Shown piece by piece: positions 53,970-64,000 of a stretch of DNA of 64,000 nucleotides. Within the stretch, counting starts at the first letter, position 1. The number at the start of each line of letters is the position of its first letter. Below the pieces are notes generated by a model. That model made no database searches. It saw only the letters and a list, made by a program, of their open reading frames with translations, and had not been told where the DNA came from. This stretch comes from Mantis religiosa (lineage: Eukaryota; Arthropoda; Insecta; Mantodea; Mantidae): positions 109,678,054-109,742,053 of the forward strand of contig CM060954.1 of assembly GCA_030765055.1 (NCBI GenBank). The letters run 5' to 3'. The translations under genes were made by a program, and so were the position numbers.

Positions 53970-55984
53970 CCACTTAAACGAGTTGGGGTAATAGAATAAC
54001 AAATATTCCTTTCTTATTTGAGGAAGATGCATATGTGATGCAATCACATCTTAAGGAACATTATTCTTTTTACGCGCATATTTATATTCATTTATATAAT
54101 TTATATTCATTCTAAACTTTCTGGTTGACGGTCACGTTGTATATTCACCTTGATGAAAGAAAACTCAAAACTGTGTTGGCCACAAAGAGAAGTAATATTT
54201 GCGTATTGGATTATCTGCCTCCAGAAATATTCCAGTAACAGATTTCACTCACGAAACACCTATTGGTTTGATGTGTATTACAAAATTGACAGAATTACCA
54301 GCATACAGTTAGCCATACTCTTAGGGGGAACAGTTTGCAGGGTGCAGAAAATTATCCAAATTTATATTTGAAACACACCTATACCCATAGTAAAATCAAT
54401 GGAGATAATCAGTTATTGTGCCGTGAGTAAACAAACATATTCCAAAGTTAGGGAGGCCCCGAGAATGGCGTTTATTTTGTGGGTACATCTCGTGAATGTT
54501 GGAATATAAACTCATTATTTTAGATTTTCCATATGTCGCAATGGATTTCATAACTAACAGCAGACCAAAGTTAAAGGGTGAATCTACCATGAGATATTAA
54601 GATAATGAAAAATTTTAAAATTTACAGTACTTCTGAAACTCCTTTTTATGACAATAATCAGTCCGTGCTAAACACTCCCAAAACAATGAAGATAAACCAA
54701 ACATCGTTTGCTAATCACCACCTAAACAGGAGTTAAGTTACGAATAGGCCATACGGCACAACATAAAAATAAATTCTCTTTTGTGCTTTCAACTTGACAC
54801 CTAGAAGGGAATGAAGAAGGCGAGGCCAGAAGAGTGGTTAGATAGGGGCGTAGATGTACCTGCCAAGGATGAGTCCATAACATTTCCAACATAAAACCAA
54901 TCCTGACGCTAGGTAAAACTGCCTTGGTCTACCGAGACTTGGGAGTCGCAGGTATAGACGAGAAACCACCTGAAAGGAATGGAAGTGGGTCCCAGATGAA
55001 CAATACCAGGAAGAATTCTTTCCATACCACAAATTCCAACGCTCTGCCGCAACAAACCAACCGCTGCGGCCTGGTCCTACTGCGCTGAAACAGATAAGAA
55101 AGAAAATGATGGGGGCGCAATAATTAATATGAAACTCGAGATAGAAACGAGATCACAAAAACTAAAGATTAAAATAATCGACAGAAAGAAATCGAACCAG
55201 AGATCTATCGAATACCAGCCATTCCTTAAAGTATAAGGTACCCTCTCTTGAGCAACTTTCTTGAATTACTCCATTTGTTGGTACTGTTTGTGTCGTTTTA
55301 AGGCATACCTGGATTAATACGACAGTTTAATTCAGTTTTACCAGCACTGAAGTTGCCATTTTATCCTGCGCTCTTGAAACAAAAACTGCATCAACATTGA
55401 GGGTATTTAATTTGAAAACAAGTTCGTTTCTTCGTGGATGAAGAGTTATTTACTTATTTTGCAAAGGAAAACTAACAGAGGAAACGTACCTGATGAAGGG
55501 CTCTCGTTTCTAATTAAATAAACACAGATAATGGAGAGCACGATTCTTTCTATTCTGCTTCGTCATTTCTTTCACTCAAATGAAGTAGGAACATACAGCT
55601 ATACGCTGCTGTTTTAAATATCGCTGGAAACACTCTCTCAAAGCTTCAATTATATACATTAATGAATGAAAAATAATGTATTGCTAGAAAAATAGAGGAC
55701 GAAATGAACGTTACCTCTGAATGAGGAAACTTGGTGCTCCAGGGGAAATTCGGCGATGTCGCACATTTAGAAATATAAATGAGAAGAAAAATGTAACTGG
55801 CAGTAATGTAATAGATTAATAATTATATCAAGAGATGTTGGAGCTGAGAGTAGGTATGACGGGAATTTGAAACATGGTGAAGTAAAGCTGTATGAAAATT
55901 AAACTAGCGTGATCAGTTAAAGAGGAAATATAATCTGCATGGTTATGTAAAGCAAACTTTTAAAGTAAAATTGTACCATATGGT
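53970..55984. other. 2 kb without a recognised element
   Basis: Open frames of 60-73 codons occur on both strands without known signatures. Nothing else was seen. Confidence 0.4.
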
Positions 55985-56045
55985 CGTACAGCTCAGCACA
56001 GCACAGCACAACACAGCACAGCACAGCACAGCACAGCACAGCACA
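55985..56045. repeat. (CAGCA)n minisatellite-like array
   Basis: About eleven tandem copies of the pentamer cagca (one variant caaca) on the plus strand at 55991-56044. It lies close to the 3' end of LINE-F. Confidence 0.95.
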
Positions 56046-56129
56046 TAGGTATCGTAGAAGGGATTCCTCCTCCGCAAAGGAGGGTCCCTCTACTCTTGTC
56101 ATACCGGGACTAGGTACCTTACTGGCATC

Positions 56130-56487
56130 GTGAGGGGTTATGAAGTATGGATGGTGGGTTAATGGTGGTGGTTTAATTTAGGTGTAGAATATAATTGGTC
56201 AAGGATGGTCTAGATACTGTAGATGTAGATGCATTTTGGTTGCTTAAGGAGGTCCTAGGAAAAGTCTTGGCCTCTTATATGTCTCTCCTGGGTCCAGGTC
56301 GTAAGAGGTTATTAAGTATAGATGGTGGGTTAATGGTGGTGGATTAATTCAGGTGTAGAAGATAATTGGTCAAAGATGGTATAGACACTGTAGATTTACA
56401 TGTATTTTGGTTGCTTAAGGTGGTCCATGGCCAAGTGGTGGTCTATTCATGGTCCATGAATGTCTCTCCTGGGTCCAGGTCGTATTC
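56130..56487 (-). repeat. Tandem duplication of LINE-F ORF2 end and 3' UTR
   Basis: Two direct copies of about 175-185 bp. Both contain tggatggtgggttaatggtgg-type sequence (shared 14-mer gatggtgggttaat), gataattggtcaa/ataattggtcaa, ttttggttgcttaaggnggtcc and tgtctctcctgggtccaggtcgta as two blocks. The right copy contains the ORF2 stop; the left copy is its repeated version. The copies differ by scattered substitutions and small gaps. Confidence 0.85.
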
Positions 56488-56562
56488 CCCAAGTCCTCGG
56501 ATGAGGTTGTTTAAACTGTTTGGTAATTTTGAGTAGAAACCGTGGGACAAATGTAGGATGTG

Positions 56563-56607
<45 letters not shown>

Positions 56608-58371
56608 GAAAGGATAGGTCTAGATGGATACTGTGGTTTGGGATATACCATTCGGCTGCAACTGCAGTCCGAAGATAGCGGTTTTGTAGTACTTGGAGTT
56701 TGGAGAGGTGGGTTTTGGCTGCTGCACCCAAGACTTGGCAGGCGTAGGTCATTGCCGGCCTTAATACCTGCTTGTAGAGCAGGAACTTTTTGCGGAGAGC
56801 CATTGGCGACTTTCGGTTATATAACGGATACAAGATGGCCATCCTTTTGCTAACTTAGTTAGCAACCGCTGTTAAGTGATCCATCCATGTAAGGCGCATG
56901 TCTAGAAGCACACCTAGGAATGTTGCCTGCGTTGACCATGGGATTACTGTACCGCCTATACTTATGTTGGGCACGTCGTGCAGATCTCGTCGGGTGAAAG
57001 TGATTCCTTGGGAGTTTGTGGCATTTAACTTTAACCGCCAGGTCGCAAACCGGGCATATAGCATATTTGAAAATATCTGTGCTCTTTGCATAGCAATACC
57101 TATCTTGCCGTTTTGACGCAGTTGTTATGGCGGTATCATCGGCAAATAGGTACCGGTTGCAGCTTCTTAGGGTTGGAAGGGTATTTATATACCCTAGGAA
57201 AAGCAGGTGCCCAAGGACACTACATTGTGGTACTCCTGCATTTATGGCATAGGGCTGGTACAGGATGTCGTCCTTCATGACAACAAAGGATTGGTTTTTT
57301 AGGTAATGATGTATTATGTGTATAAGGTAGGATGGGATATTGTTTTGAATGAGGCGATGTAGGAGGCCTTCATGCCAGACAAAGTCGAAGGCTCGGGAAA
57401 TGTCAAGAAAGAGGGCTGCAACGTAGAGCCAATTGTTAAAGCCTTTAACCACTTCATCCACAAGACGAAGGAGCTGGTGAGTTGTGGAATGTTCTCTCCG
57501 GAACCCAAACTGCTCAGGACGTAGCACCTGATGTTCATCCAGAATGTATTGGAGACGCTGCTATACAACCTTCTCGAAGAGCTTGCTGATACACGAAAGA
57601 AGGCTGATAGGCCTATGACTGTTAAGATCTCTTGGATCTTTTCCGGGCTTAGGTAGTGTCCTAATTCTTGCATGTTTCTAGGCCGCTGGGAAATAGGCCA
57701 GAAGCAGCAAGCAGTTGAAGAGATGCACTAGTAGATGAATCCAAGATTGTGGTAGTGCTTTGAAGGCAGCATAAGGCAGTTTATCTACTCCAGCCGCTTT
57801 GAAGGGACGAACAGATTTAATGATGATTCGAACCTCCACAGTGGAAGTTAATGTAAACTTTGGGATCTTACGAGGAGCACTAAGATATCGGCGTACTGCA
57901 GTTGTTATTTCTTCCGATAGCTCTTCGTCTATGGACTCTGCCGGATGTAGGGTGGAGGCTAAATGTTCCACCATAATTTCAGCCTTCTCTCTAGCAGAGG
58001 AGCCTACTCTTCCTCCGTCAATTAATGCTGGCTCTGATGAAGGAATCTTAAAGAGTGCCTTGGTCACTCTCCAAAGGGAGGTGTCCTCTGGATCTAAAGT
58101 GCACAACTTTCTTTCCCGCTCTTCATTATAGTTTTCAGCTATCTCAAGCTTGACCAAATGTTGGAGGCGGTTCCATTCCTGCTTGTGCTGGGGATCGCCT
58201 GTTAGCTGATATCGGCGTCTAGGTTTATTTTTATCACCTATGAGGCGTCGTAATGGGGATGGAAGAGGTTTCTGAGCACTAAAACTGGCACGCCTTGGGG
58301 CAGTAGCTTCTGCCATGGCTGAGGCCATAGTAGCTGTAATAGTGCGGGCCAGCCGATCGCATTGTTGCGCT
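56446..58371 (-). pseudogene. LINE-F ORF2: reverse transcriptase
   Basis: One reading frame covers 58371 to about 57100, broken only by two TAG codons: after LLLAYFPAA (ancestral Trp likely) and after SCISKLFEKVV. The order is spacer (KPRRRYQLTGDPQHKQEWNR), RT palm motif with FKAAGVDKLPYAAFK, RPISLLSCISKLFE, LRPEQFGFRREHSTTHQLLR, motif A FLDISRAFDFVWH, motif B NAGVPQCSVLGHLLF (usual GVPQGS changed), motif C YLFADDTAI. After a frameshift near 57090 come FLGVLLDMRLTWMDHL and VLRPAMTYACQVLGA. An A run of 39 bp then interrupts the frame (56568-56606). The true end, RFYSKLP-like NSLNNLIRGLGEYDLDPGET, stops near 56447. Confidence 0.9.
56568..56606 (-). repeat. 39-bp homopolymer inside LINE-F ORF2
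   Basis: A run of T on plus (A on the LINE-sense strand), located in the ORF2 C-terminal region between HLDLSFP and the final coding block. It could be an expanded short A run, or the scar of a poly-A tail left by a small retro-insertion. Confidence 0.9.
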
Positions 58372-58768
58372 TGGCGCGGCCGGCGCGCACAAAGGGACAG
58401 ATAGTGCAGTCCGGCGATAAAAAGCTTGCCGAAACAGATAAAGATAGATGACTGGAAGGTTCGTCTTACTAGTGCCGTCTTGAGTGTTGGGGAACATTCC
58501 AAAAATTTCTAGGACAGTGAGTGGAACTATGAAAGAAGCTGCGGCTCGCCAGTTGAGTCAGTCGCATTCAGAATTTGATCATCGTGCGCGTGCAGCTGTG
58601 TTTCGAAAGTGAACTCTTGTTTGTGGTCGACAACCTTGAAGACTGTATTTGTTTATGTTACGTAATTCTGCTACTATAAGGGTTGACCAAAGTGCTTCTA
58701 CGGAAATAAAGAGCATTTTGGAATTTCTGCAAACTGGAGTTTTAATTCTACAAACCCACAAAGTCACA
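58372..58768 (+). mobile_element. LTR-1 copy 5: solo LTR, plus strand, next to LINE-F
   Basis: It ends with the exact family terminus aacccacaaagtcaca at 58768 and an AATAAAG signal (58707). The left end tggcgcggcc...cgcgcac corresponds to TGTCACGGCC.ACGCAC of copy 4, so the LTR appears complete but shorter (397 bp) and diverged. It starts exactly where LINE-F stops. The flanking 4-mers differ (cgct against atat), so no target duplication survives. It is the only plus-strand copy. Confidence 0.7.
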
Positions 58769-58772
58769 ATAT

Positions 58773-59239
58773 ATATTTACGTAAGCGTTGTAACAAATAT
58801 TATATGCATCAATGGGATATTCTAAAAGTAAATATGACGGTTTAAAATATGTGTATGTGATAAAGATAGAAACAGACTGTGAGTTGGTCTCTTTTTATAC
58901 CAGAATTCTGAAATTAGTCGTTACGATTGATCTAACTTAAACAGAGCATCTTAAACATTTTCCCTAAAACGAAGATTGTAATTAAACGTGAAGTAAAAAG
59001 GAAAAGCAAAGTATCTAACTCTCGTCTTACCCATTTCTCTTAACAATATCCTAAAACAAACACTTATGAGTATAATATCACTCCAAAAAGTTTTCCTGCT
59101 CAGAAATTATAGATATTTAAATCTCTGCGGTTTATCTCTACCTACTTTCAGGCATTTTTATCTTCTATTTCTTTTGCTTTCTTACTCTATTTAAAGTTTG
59201 ACGTTCTTTAATTCGAATGTCATATGCATAGATATATAG
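58773..59239. other. AT-rich stretch, nothing recognised
   Basis: Neither coding nor repeat signals were seen. Confidence 0.45.
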
Positions 59240-59550
59240 ATCTTAGTAATCACGTTAAGTAGTTACGTTTCTTTGACCCAATTAATTTTATATATTCATG
59301 CCATCTCCTGACATGATATTTCATTTATTGAAAACAGTCTTTTGTTCAGTAATGCTAATTTTGATAGTGTTTTGTGTTTGTTTATATTTTTGTTATATCC
59401 AGTGATTGATATGTGATTATAACATTTAATAAATATCATCATGATGGAAGATATGTACGCTCCCGAAACGTGAATTTCTAATCGTCTTTTCAACTTTCTT
59501 GCTTCCCGAGAAGAAGTTGAGCATATCCGTCACCAGGAAAGTTTCATGTA
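59240..59550 (+). mobile_element. PLE copy 3: 3' end only
   Basis: It matches the non-coding end of PLE copies 1 and 2: aagtagttacgtttctttga, catgccatctcctgac, cagtcttttgttcagtaatg, ttttgatagtgttttg, cgctcccgaaacgtg, and finally gtcaccaggaaagtttca. It preserves the site where the SINE-A composite entered copy 2 (here uninterrupted cagtcttttgttcag), so it serves as an empty-site paralogue. No coding part is left. The hammerhead core is altered (tcatgatgg in place of CTGATGATGG). Confidence 0.8.
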
Positions 59551-60387
59551 TTATTTTACTTCTTGAAAATCGCAATAAACATTAATTACAAATGTAAACT
59601 TTATATTCATGTACTATTGTTACATGCATATATGAATTATATGAGTATATGAGTTATATGAATATACCTCTATATTCATCTTCACAATAAACATACTGAA
59701 AGATCCCACTAGTCCGTTAAAACTAACAATTTTCCATTAGGTGTATTTGTATTACAATTAAGGAGAGCATAATTTTAAAGGGTAATCTCTAGTATTTTTT
59801 CTCAATAGACAAGTTTTTCGGTTGTGAAATTAGTTTAGAATAAATAAAAAAGTGATTGACAGCATTTCCAGGGGATTCGTTACTCATTCTTCGTTATGTT
59901 TTCTTAAGAGAACTTATTATTTCATATTTTACATTTAGATAAACTTCAATTACGCATTTTAAGCTTTTGTTGTTGTTAGTAGGTAGATAAAACAAAAGAC
60001 AGCTTTTAAGACAGCATGTCACTATCTGGTAGTTTTGAATTGTGATGCCTTCTCTATGGCTTTCAGAAAAACCAAATAGCGACATACAAGTTGAGTTATT
60101 CAATCTTCAAACAATAGCTAACAATATATTTGAAATTGGGTAGCTTCACCAAAACACAGATTTGGCGAGCAATATACGTTATGTAAAGTTTCAGTGAGAT
60201 TAGATTTTATGGTTTATCAATTATAAACAATTAACTTAGAATGTCCACTATAGGATGAATAGTACAATAAATATCTCCTACATACTGTAATTATATATAT
60301 ATATATATTGTAATTTAATTAAAATCATTAAGACATTTTAGATAAAATATACCCAATATGAGTAATTTTCTTGTTTGTGTGCGTGTA
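59551..60387. other. AT-rich stretch with a short (TA)n
   Basis: A (at)n run at 60293-60308 is the only structure seen. Confidence 0.45.
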
Positions 60388-60607
60388 ATTTAAGTTAAGT
60401 CATATCGGACGTTGAATGAAATTGGTTAAATGGTGTCCACATGAGTCCGGGGTCCATGGAGCTTAGAGTTATCCGACATTGGTATTTCAGAATAAGGGAA
60501 AACCCGGAAAATACCTTATCCAGATAACTCACCCCGACCGAGATGCTAACTCGAGATCTTTTGAACGTGGGGCAGACATGCTACCATCTACGCTACCGAT
60601 GTGGGCA
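60388..60607 (-). mobile_element. SINE-B copy (tRNA-derived)
   Basis: Family blocks aagtcatatcggacgttgaa, gggtccatggagcttagagt, aactcaccccgaccgagatg and the head cccacatcggtagcgtagat (minus strand). Box B is damaged (tgctaactcgaga). No clear duplication was found. Confidence 0.85.
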
Positions 60608-60844
60608 GTAATTTTTGATGTACGATTTTATAGGATTTTCAAGGATAATTCTAAACATGAATATTTATATTTATATTTGAGAAATTCTTCCTTACTCTGC
60701 AGCCCTTGTATTTCTTTCTAAGATACCGCAACCACTATTGTCTTATCCCTCAGCTTATCGTTGGACATACTGGCATAGTCTGCGTACCTTATTGTGCAAA
60801 ATCTGCGCTTGCAGCGAATTGATGATGATGATGATGATGATATA

Positions 60845-61085
60845 ATGTGTAGTGTTTAACGCCCACTTTTACTACATACGGCACCGCAGGCGGTGACACT
60901 AATGATGCATGAGATGAAGATGGAGCACCGGTGGAATGAGATGGTGGGGGAAACCGGAGGTCCCGGAGAAAACCCGCCCCAACGCCGTGTTTTCCACCAC
61001 AAATCTCACTTTGCGGTCGCCTGGGATCGAACCCGGGCCGCCTTGGTGAGAGCCAAGCGGTCTAACCCTGAGCCACGGCGTGGCC
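60845..61085 (-). mobile_element. SINE-E copy 2 inserted in the LINE-B tail
   Basis: 241 bp with perfect 13-bp duplications tgatgatgatata (60832-60844, 61086-61098) made from the LINE's trinucleotide tail. On the minus strand the head reads ggccacgccgtggctcaggg (box A region), with box B cgggttcgatccc about 40 bp on. The middle includes gttttctccgggacctccgg. It is younger than LINE-B copy 2. Confidence 0.92.
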
Positions 61086-61227
61086 TGATGATGATATATT
61101 TATTGTGCATATTCAAAAATTGTACAATTACAACTTTTGGCAACATTTATTTGTCGTTACTTTGTTGCTACCTTGGCTTGCGGGATACCCTGGTTTTTCG
61201 CTCTGCCATACCTCCATAACTCCCTGA

Positions 61228-62406
61228 TTATTTAATTAGTCCTTTCCTTTCCTTTCTTACCCGTCTTCTTCCTTTCTTACTTTTTTTTTGTTTTACATTT
61301 CTGCCCCATTTTTCTTTTACTTTCTGCAACAACTCCCCAATACTTCTTACCTTCTTTTCCTCCCTGCTCGTTAACATTTTTATAGCTAATATCCTCTTCT
61401 CTACTTTCTCCCATTTTTCTTCCGATACCCTTTTTCTCCATATTGTAACCTCTTCATATTCTGGTATATTGTGTTCTATGCTTTCTTTTCCCCCACACAA
61501 TTCACAAGTTCCCTTTTCCCTACCTCTTATGCCTCTTAGAAATATTATTCCTGTTCTCATCCATGCTCACCCTTCTCTCTCTGCCTATTGCAGTAATCTA
61601 CGTATGCTTCTCGTCCCCAATTTCTTTTTATTTGCTTGTAAAATTGTAATGATTTCATATTTTCTAGACTTCCCCATATTTCCTGTCTTTCTATATCTTC
61701 TATTCTGCATTTTACTAATTTACCCAAATCGCATGTATTCCTTTCCTCTAATCTCCATATATCTCTCATTCCAATTTTTTCCATAATTCCTCCTATCTCT
61801 GCCCACCAACTATTTGAGTTGTCTAATATTTTTTGCTGTCTCATGCATAATTTCATAATTTCTCCTTCTTCTTTAACGAAACACTTACACCAAAATATTT
61901 TTATTCTTTCCATTATTATTCCAATTCTTCTTGTCTTTCCTAACTCTACTAAAGCTGCTTCCCTAGGTGCTAACCTTGGTAAGCCTAGTAGCTCTTTACA
62001 AAACCTTCTGTAGGTTTGGTCCACCGTTTTGTTTACCTCTGTGCCCCTCCCCCCCCAGATCTCAACTGCATACAACATTTTGGATTCAACTATTGCTTCG
62101 TACATTCTTCCTAGCAATTTGGTTGTCATTTCTAGTTTATATTTTCATATTCTTATTCCATTCATTGCCGCCCTTCCTTTTCCTTCAAATTTTCTCCTGT
62201 GTGCTCCCAACTTCCCAATGTTATTCAACCTTACTCCTAAGTATTCAAATTCCTTGACTACTTCTACCCTTTTGCCATTTAGTACCCACTTTTCACCACT
62301 TTTAGTTTTACTCTCTTCTTGAAGAACATAACTTTCGACTTATTTATGTTTTATTTTTATTCCCCACTCTTCACAAAATTTCTGGATTTCACTTATTGCC
62401 CTCTGA
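61228..62406 (-). pseudogene. LINE-B ORF2, thumb and C-terminal part
   Basis: From 62406 on the minus strand: EIQKFCEEWGIKIK, then VEVVKEFEYLGVRLNNIGKL (start of the post-palm region), a stop, then an open frame at 62129-61557 with LLGRMYEAIVESKMLYAVEI, YRRFCKELLGLPRLAPREAA and IMERIKIFWCKCFVKEEGEI. At the AG-rich stretch near 61575 a 1-bp loss relative to copy 1 causes a frameshift with an ATGA overlap. The last frame (61560-61228) gives RTGIIFLRGIRGREKGTCEL and CGGKESIEHNIPEYEEV (C-terminal Cys/His region) and ends in a Lys/Arg-rich tail. The catalytic palm is absent. Confidence 0.87.
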
Positions 62407-62420
62407 CTTGCAGCGAATTG

Positions 62421-63634
62421 TAATCTGTGCTACGCAAGAAACTCAATATTCCAGGTTTTATTACATATCTATTAAACAATGCTGAAGAACTGATGGATAA
62501 TGAAGGGGGTTACCGTAAAGGAGGGAAATGACTAATTCCTCGTGTCAAGGAGTCTAAGCTACCTCTCTTCTTACACGTCACTGCCAGTTGTGAAACATAT
62601 TTCCAAGAGTTAACTAAACTTTATAAAGGAAGCTTGGCTAAGGGAATAACTCAAGCGAATATTGCAACTACCGTATGAGATCCACATAGCTATTCATCGC
62701 ACATCGCAGTGTAGCTGTCCTACACTACTGATGAAATAATTCGCATACACGAAATCTGTTAGAATTTATTTTCACCTTTGCATTAAAGTTTATATTTAAA
62801 AAAATGAGTATTGAAAATCTCAATTCGTGCACGCAACTGTTACTCCAAATTACTAGTATAAAGGTCTGTTTTATTCCATTTTATTGACAGAATGACACCG
62901 GTTTCTTTCCTGGTAACTTTGCCACATTTTTTTTCGTAATACTGTCATATTTATTACTTCACATAGTTACTATTAGGCAGTTCTGTAAATTTTACTCTCT
63001 GTAATAAATAGGAATAAACATCGTTTACAAACAATTATAGAGGGTTAGTTTCAAACAAAAACTGCATGATTTCAATAAACAGTTTGGATTTTACACATGC
63101 AAAATGTTCAATCAGGGTTTTGACTTCAGAGGCAGCTGAATTTTTAAATGCCTTATCGTTAAGTTTTAATCATTTCCATTTTGAAAGACCCGTACTTCCC
63201 TTCAAATTTATACTTTCAGACTTTTTATGTGGTATGGAATGATTCTAATTAAAGAAAGTGTATCCCACCTCATCCAGGAAGCGACCAAGTAACTCCGGTT
63301 TGAGAAACTAGAAAGCTAAACACTTTACCACAAAGACCGTAAATATTTTTGTTAGGCAAAGTCCTTAGGAGCAAACGTAGCTATATCTAAACAAATCATA
63401 AAACACGTTGCTCAGAAAAAGATGAAAACAATAATATTGGCTGAAGTTTAACTTGTTCTGGGCTATTTAAAAGTGCTAAGTTTGTCAAATTTATATGTTC
63501 AGCCCACAATTTTTCATATTCCAGGCATGATAGCAAATATGGAAAAGGTTTTCCAAATTTGGTACTAAATGCAATGTTGCCTTCCCTCTACGAATTAACT
63601 GCAAAAACGCTCTAGGCAATATCAAAATGGCATC
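62421..63634. other. AT-rich stretch, nothing recognised
   Basis: No coding or repeat signal was seen. Confidence 0.45.
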
Positions 63635-63636
63635 TA

Positions 63637-64000
63637 CGAGAACTGCTCAATAAAGAATGATAACACTCTTATTTTGACAACCTACCTTTACTCATCCTCA
63701 TAATTTTGATCGTTCTTCTCAAAATGGTCTCCCCTGAATGCAATGGACTTTTCCCAGCGTTTCTCCCAGTCTTGAAAGATATACTGGAAGCCATGTTTGA
63801 GAGATCCTTCAAAATCGCCTCCGCAGCCTTCACCACTGCTTCTGATGATGGATGATACCTCCCACGAAGGCGTTTCTTCAAGTTAGGGAACAGAAAAAAG
63901 TCACCTGGGGCTAAATCTAGACTATTGGGAGGGTGAGGGATTCACTTCACGTTGATTTTTGCAAGATATTCAGTAACAACGTTGGCAATATGCGGCCGCG
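63637..64000 (-). pseudogene. MAR-4 copy 2: mariner 3' half, cut by the window edge
   Basis: The terminus after TA (63635-63636) reads cgagaactgctcaataaa, the counterpart of the left end of MAR-4 copy 1. On the minus strand the C-terminal coding part reads KKRLRGRYHPSSEAVVKAAE followed by AILKDLSNM; after a frameshift come QDWEKRWEKSIAFRGDHFEK and a stop near 63690. Upstream the DNA corresponds to LTLPIV/LAPGDFFLF-like and AAYCQRCY-like phrases in broken frames. The rest of the element lies beyond position 64000. Confidence 0.85.

Larger units (their letters stand above)
56130..58371 (-). mobile_element. LINE-F: 5'-truncated Jockey-like LINE
   Basis: About 2.2 kb on the minus strand: from the spacer before the RT, through RT and the C-terminal domain, to a 3' UTR duplicated in tandem (56130-56303 and 56304-56487). 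The endonuclease domain and ORF1 are lost at the 58371 junction with an LTR. It is the largest LINE piece in the window. Neither poly-A at the left end nor a target duplication could be identified. Confidence 0.85.
60822..62406 (-). mobile_element. LINE-B copy 2 with 14-bp target duplication and nested SINE-E
   Basis: Flanked by perfect 14-bp duplications cttgcagcgaattg (60808-60821 and 62407-62420), which define a 5'-truncated LINE insertion of 1,585 bp including the SINE. The (GAT)n at 60821-60841 is the complement of an (ATC)n tail, so the LINE is on the minus strand. The 3' UTR (61099-61227) shares caacaaagtaacgacaaata with copy 1. Confidence 0.92.

Noticed and set aside
55985..56045. Short regular repeats considered as a CRISPR-like array
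   Set aside because: Pure pentamer tandem repeat without spacers, in a eukaryotic transposon-rich context.
61469..62322. Series of plus-strand frames of 64-105 codons rich in Phe/Leu/Ser
   Set aside because: All are antisense of LINE-B ORF2.
63985..64000. NotI-like gcggccgc at the window end, suggesting a cloning junction
   Set aside because: The surrounding bases match the MAR-4 coding region (copy 1 has gcagccgcatattgacaatg in the complementary sense), so it is native sequence.

Overview
The window looks like non-coding, transposon-saturated DNA from a large-genome insect. The evidence is the AT-rich background and the many decayed mobile elements: mariner/Tc1 transposases, Jockey-like and RTE-like LINEs, Penelope-like elements, solo LTRs and at least five tRNA-derived SINE families. 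The element mix reminds me of polyneopterans (cockroach, termite, orthopteran or phasmid grade); that is inference from memory of the families, not a search result. I found no host exon, rRNA, genuine tRNA gene, CRISPR array or operon. Family names used here (LINE-A to F, SINE-A to E, MAR-1 to 4, LTR-1, PLE, TC1-1) are local labels.

Layout. 0-6.5 kb: LINE-E fragment, LTR-1 solo LTR split by a SINE-B, a SINE-C, a SINE-A with its tRNA-like core inverted, a decayed SINE-B, and a LINE-A 3' end. 7-9 kb: SINE-D, RTE-like scrap, internally deleted mariner MAR-1. 11.5-13.5 kb: composite SINE-A, (GGAA)n, PLE end with a hammerhead-like motif. 14.7-20.3 kb: SINE-D, SINE-B, LINE-E copy 2, full SINE-A monomer, SINE-B, LINE-D. 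23.5-28.6 kb: SINE-A dimer carrying a 520-bp GC-rich insertion, two solo LTRs, SINE-E, LINE-B. 29.4-34 kb: Tc1 element with a LINE-C inside it, then a PLE split by a 952-bp inverted SINE-A composite that carries Tc1 sequence, then mariner MAR-2 with both inverted termini. 38-44.6 kb: RTE-like remnants, a GC-rich LINE ORF1 with zinc knuckle, and LINE-A split by a solo LTR. 45.9-48.2 kb: a 2.3-kb element with CACTG termini and 3-bp TTA duplications around a roughly 557-codon reading frame. 51-54 kb: MAR-3 interrupted by a palindromic SINE-A, then MAR-4. 56-58.8 kb: 5'-truncated LINE-F abutting an LTR. 59-62.4 kb: PLE end, SINE-B, and LINE-B copy 2 with a SINE-E in its tail. The right edge cuts a second MAR-4.

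Most elements are dead: stops, frameshifts, truncations and lost catalytic residues. Target-site duplications allow several insertion orders to be read directly. Three things stand out. First is the 45.9-48.2 kb element, apparently a CACTA-like (CMC-type) transposon whose protein belongs to a repetitive arthropod family normally left uncharacterised. Second is the SINE-A family, whose tRNA-like core appears in either orientation relative to a fixed tail, as monomers, palindromes and composites. Third are hammerhead-ribozyme-like motifs in the PLE ends and in a 110-bp hairpin at 36.2 kb.
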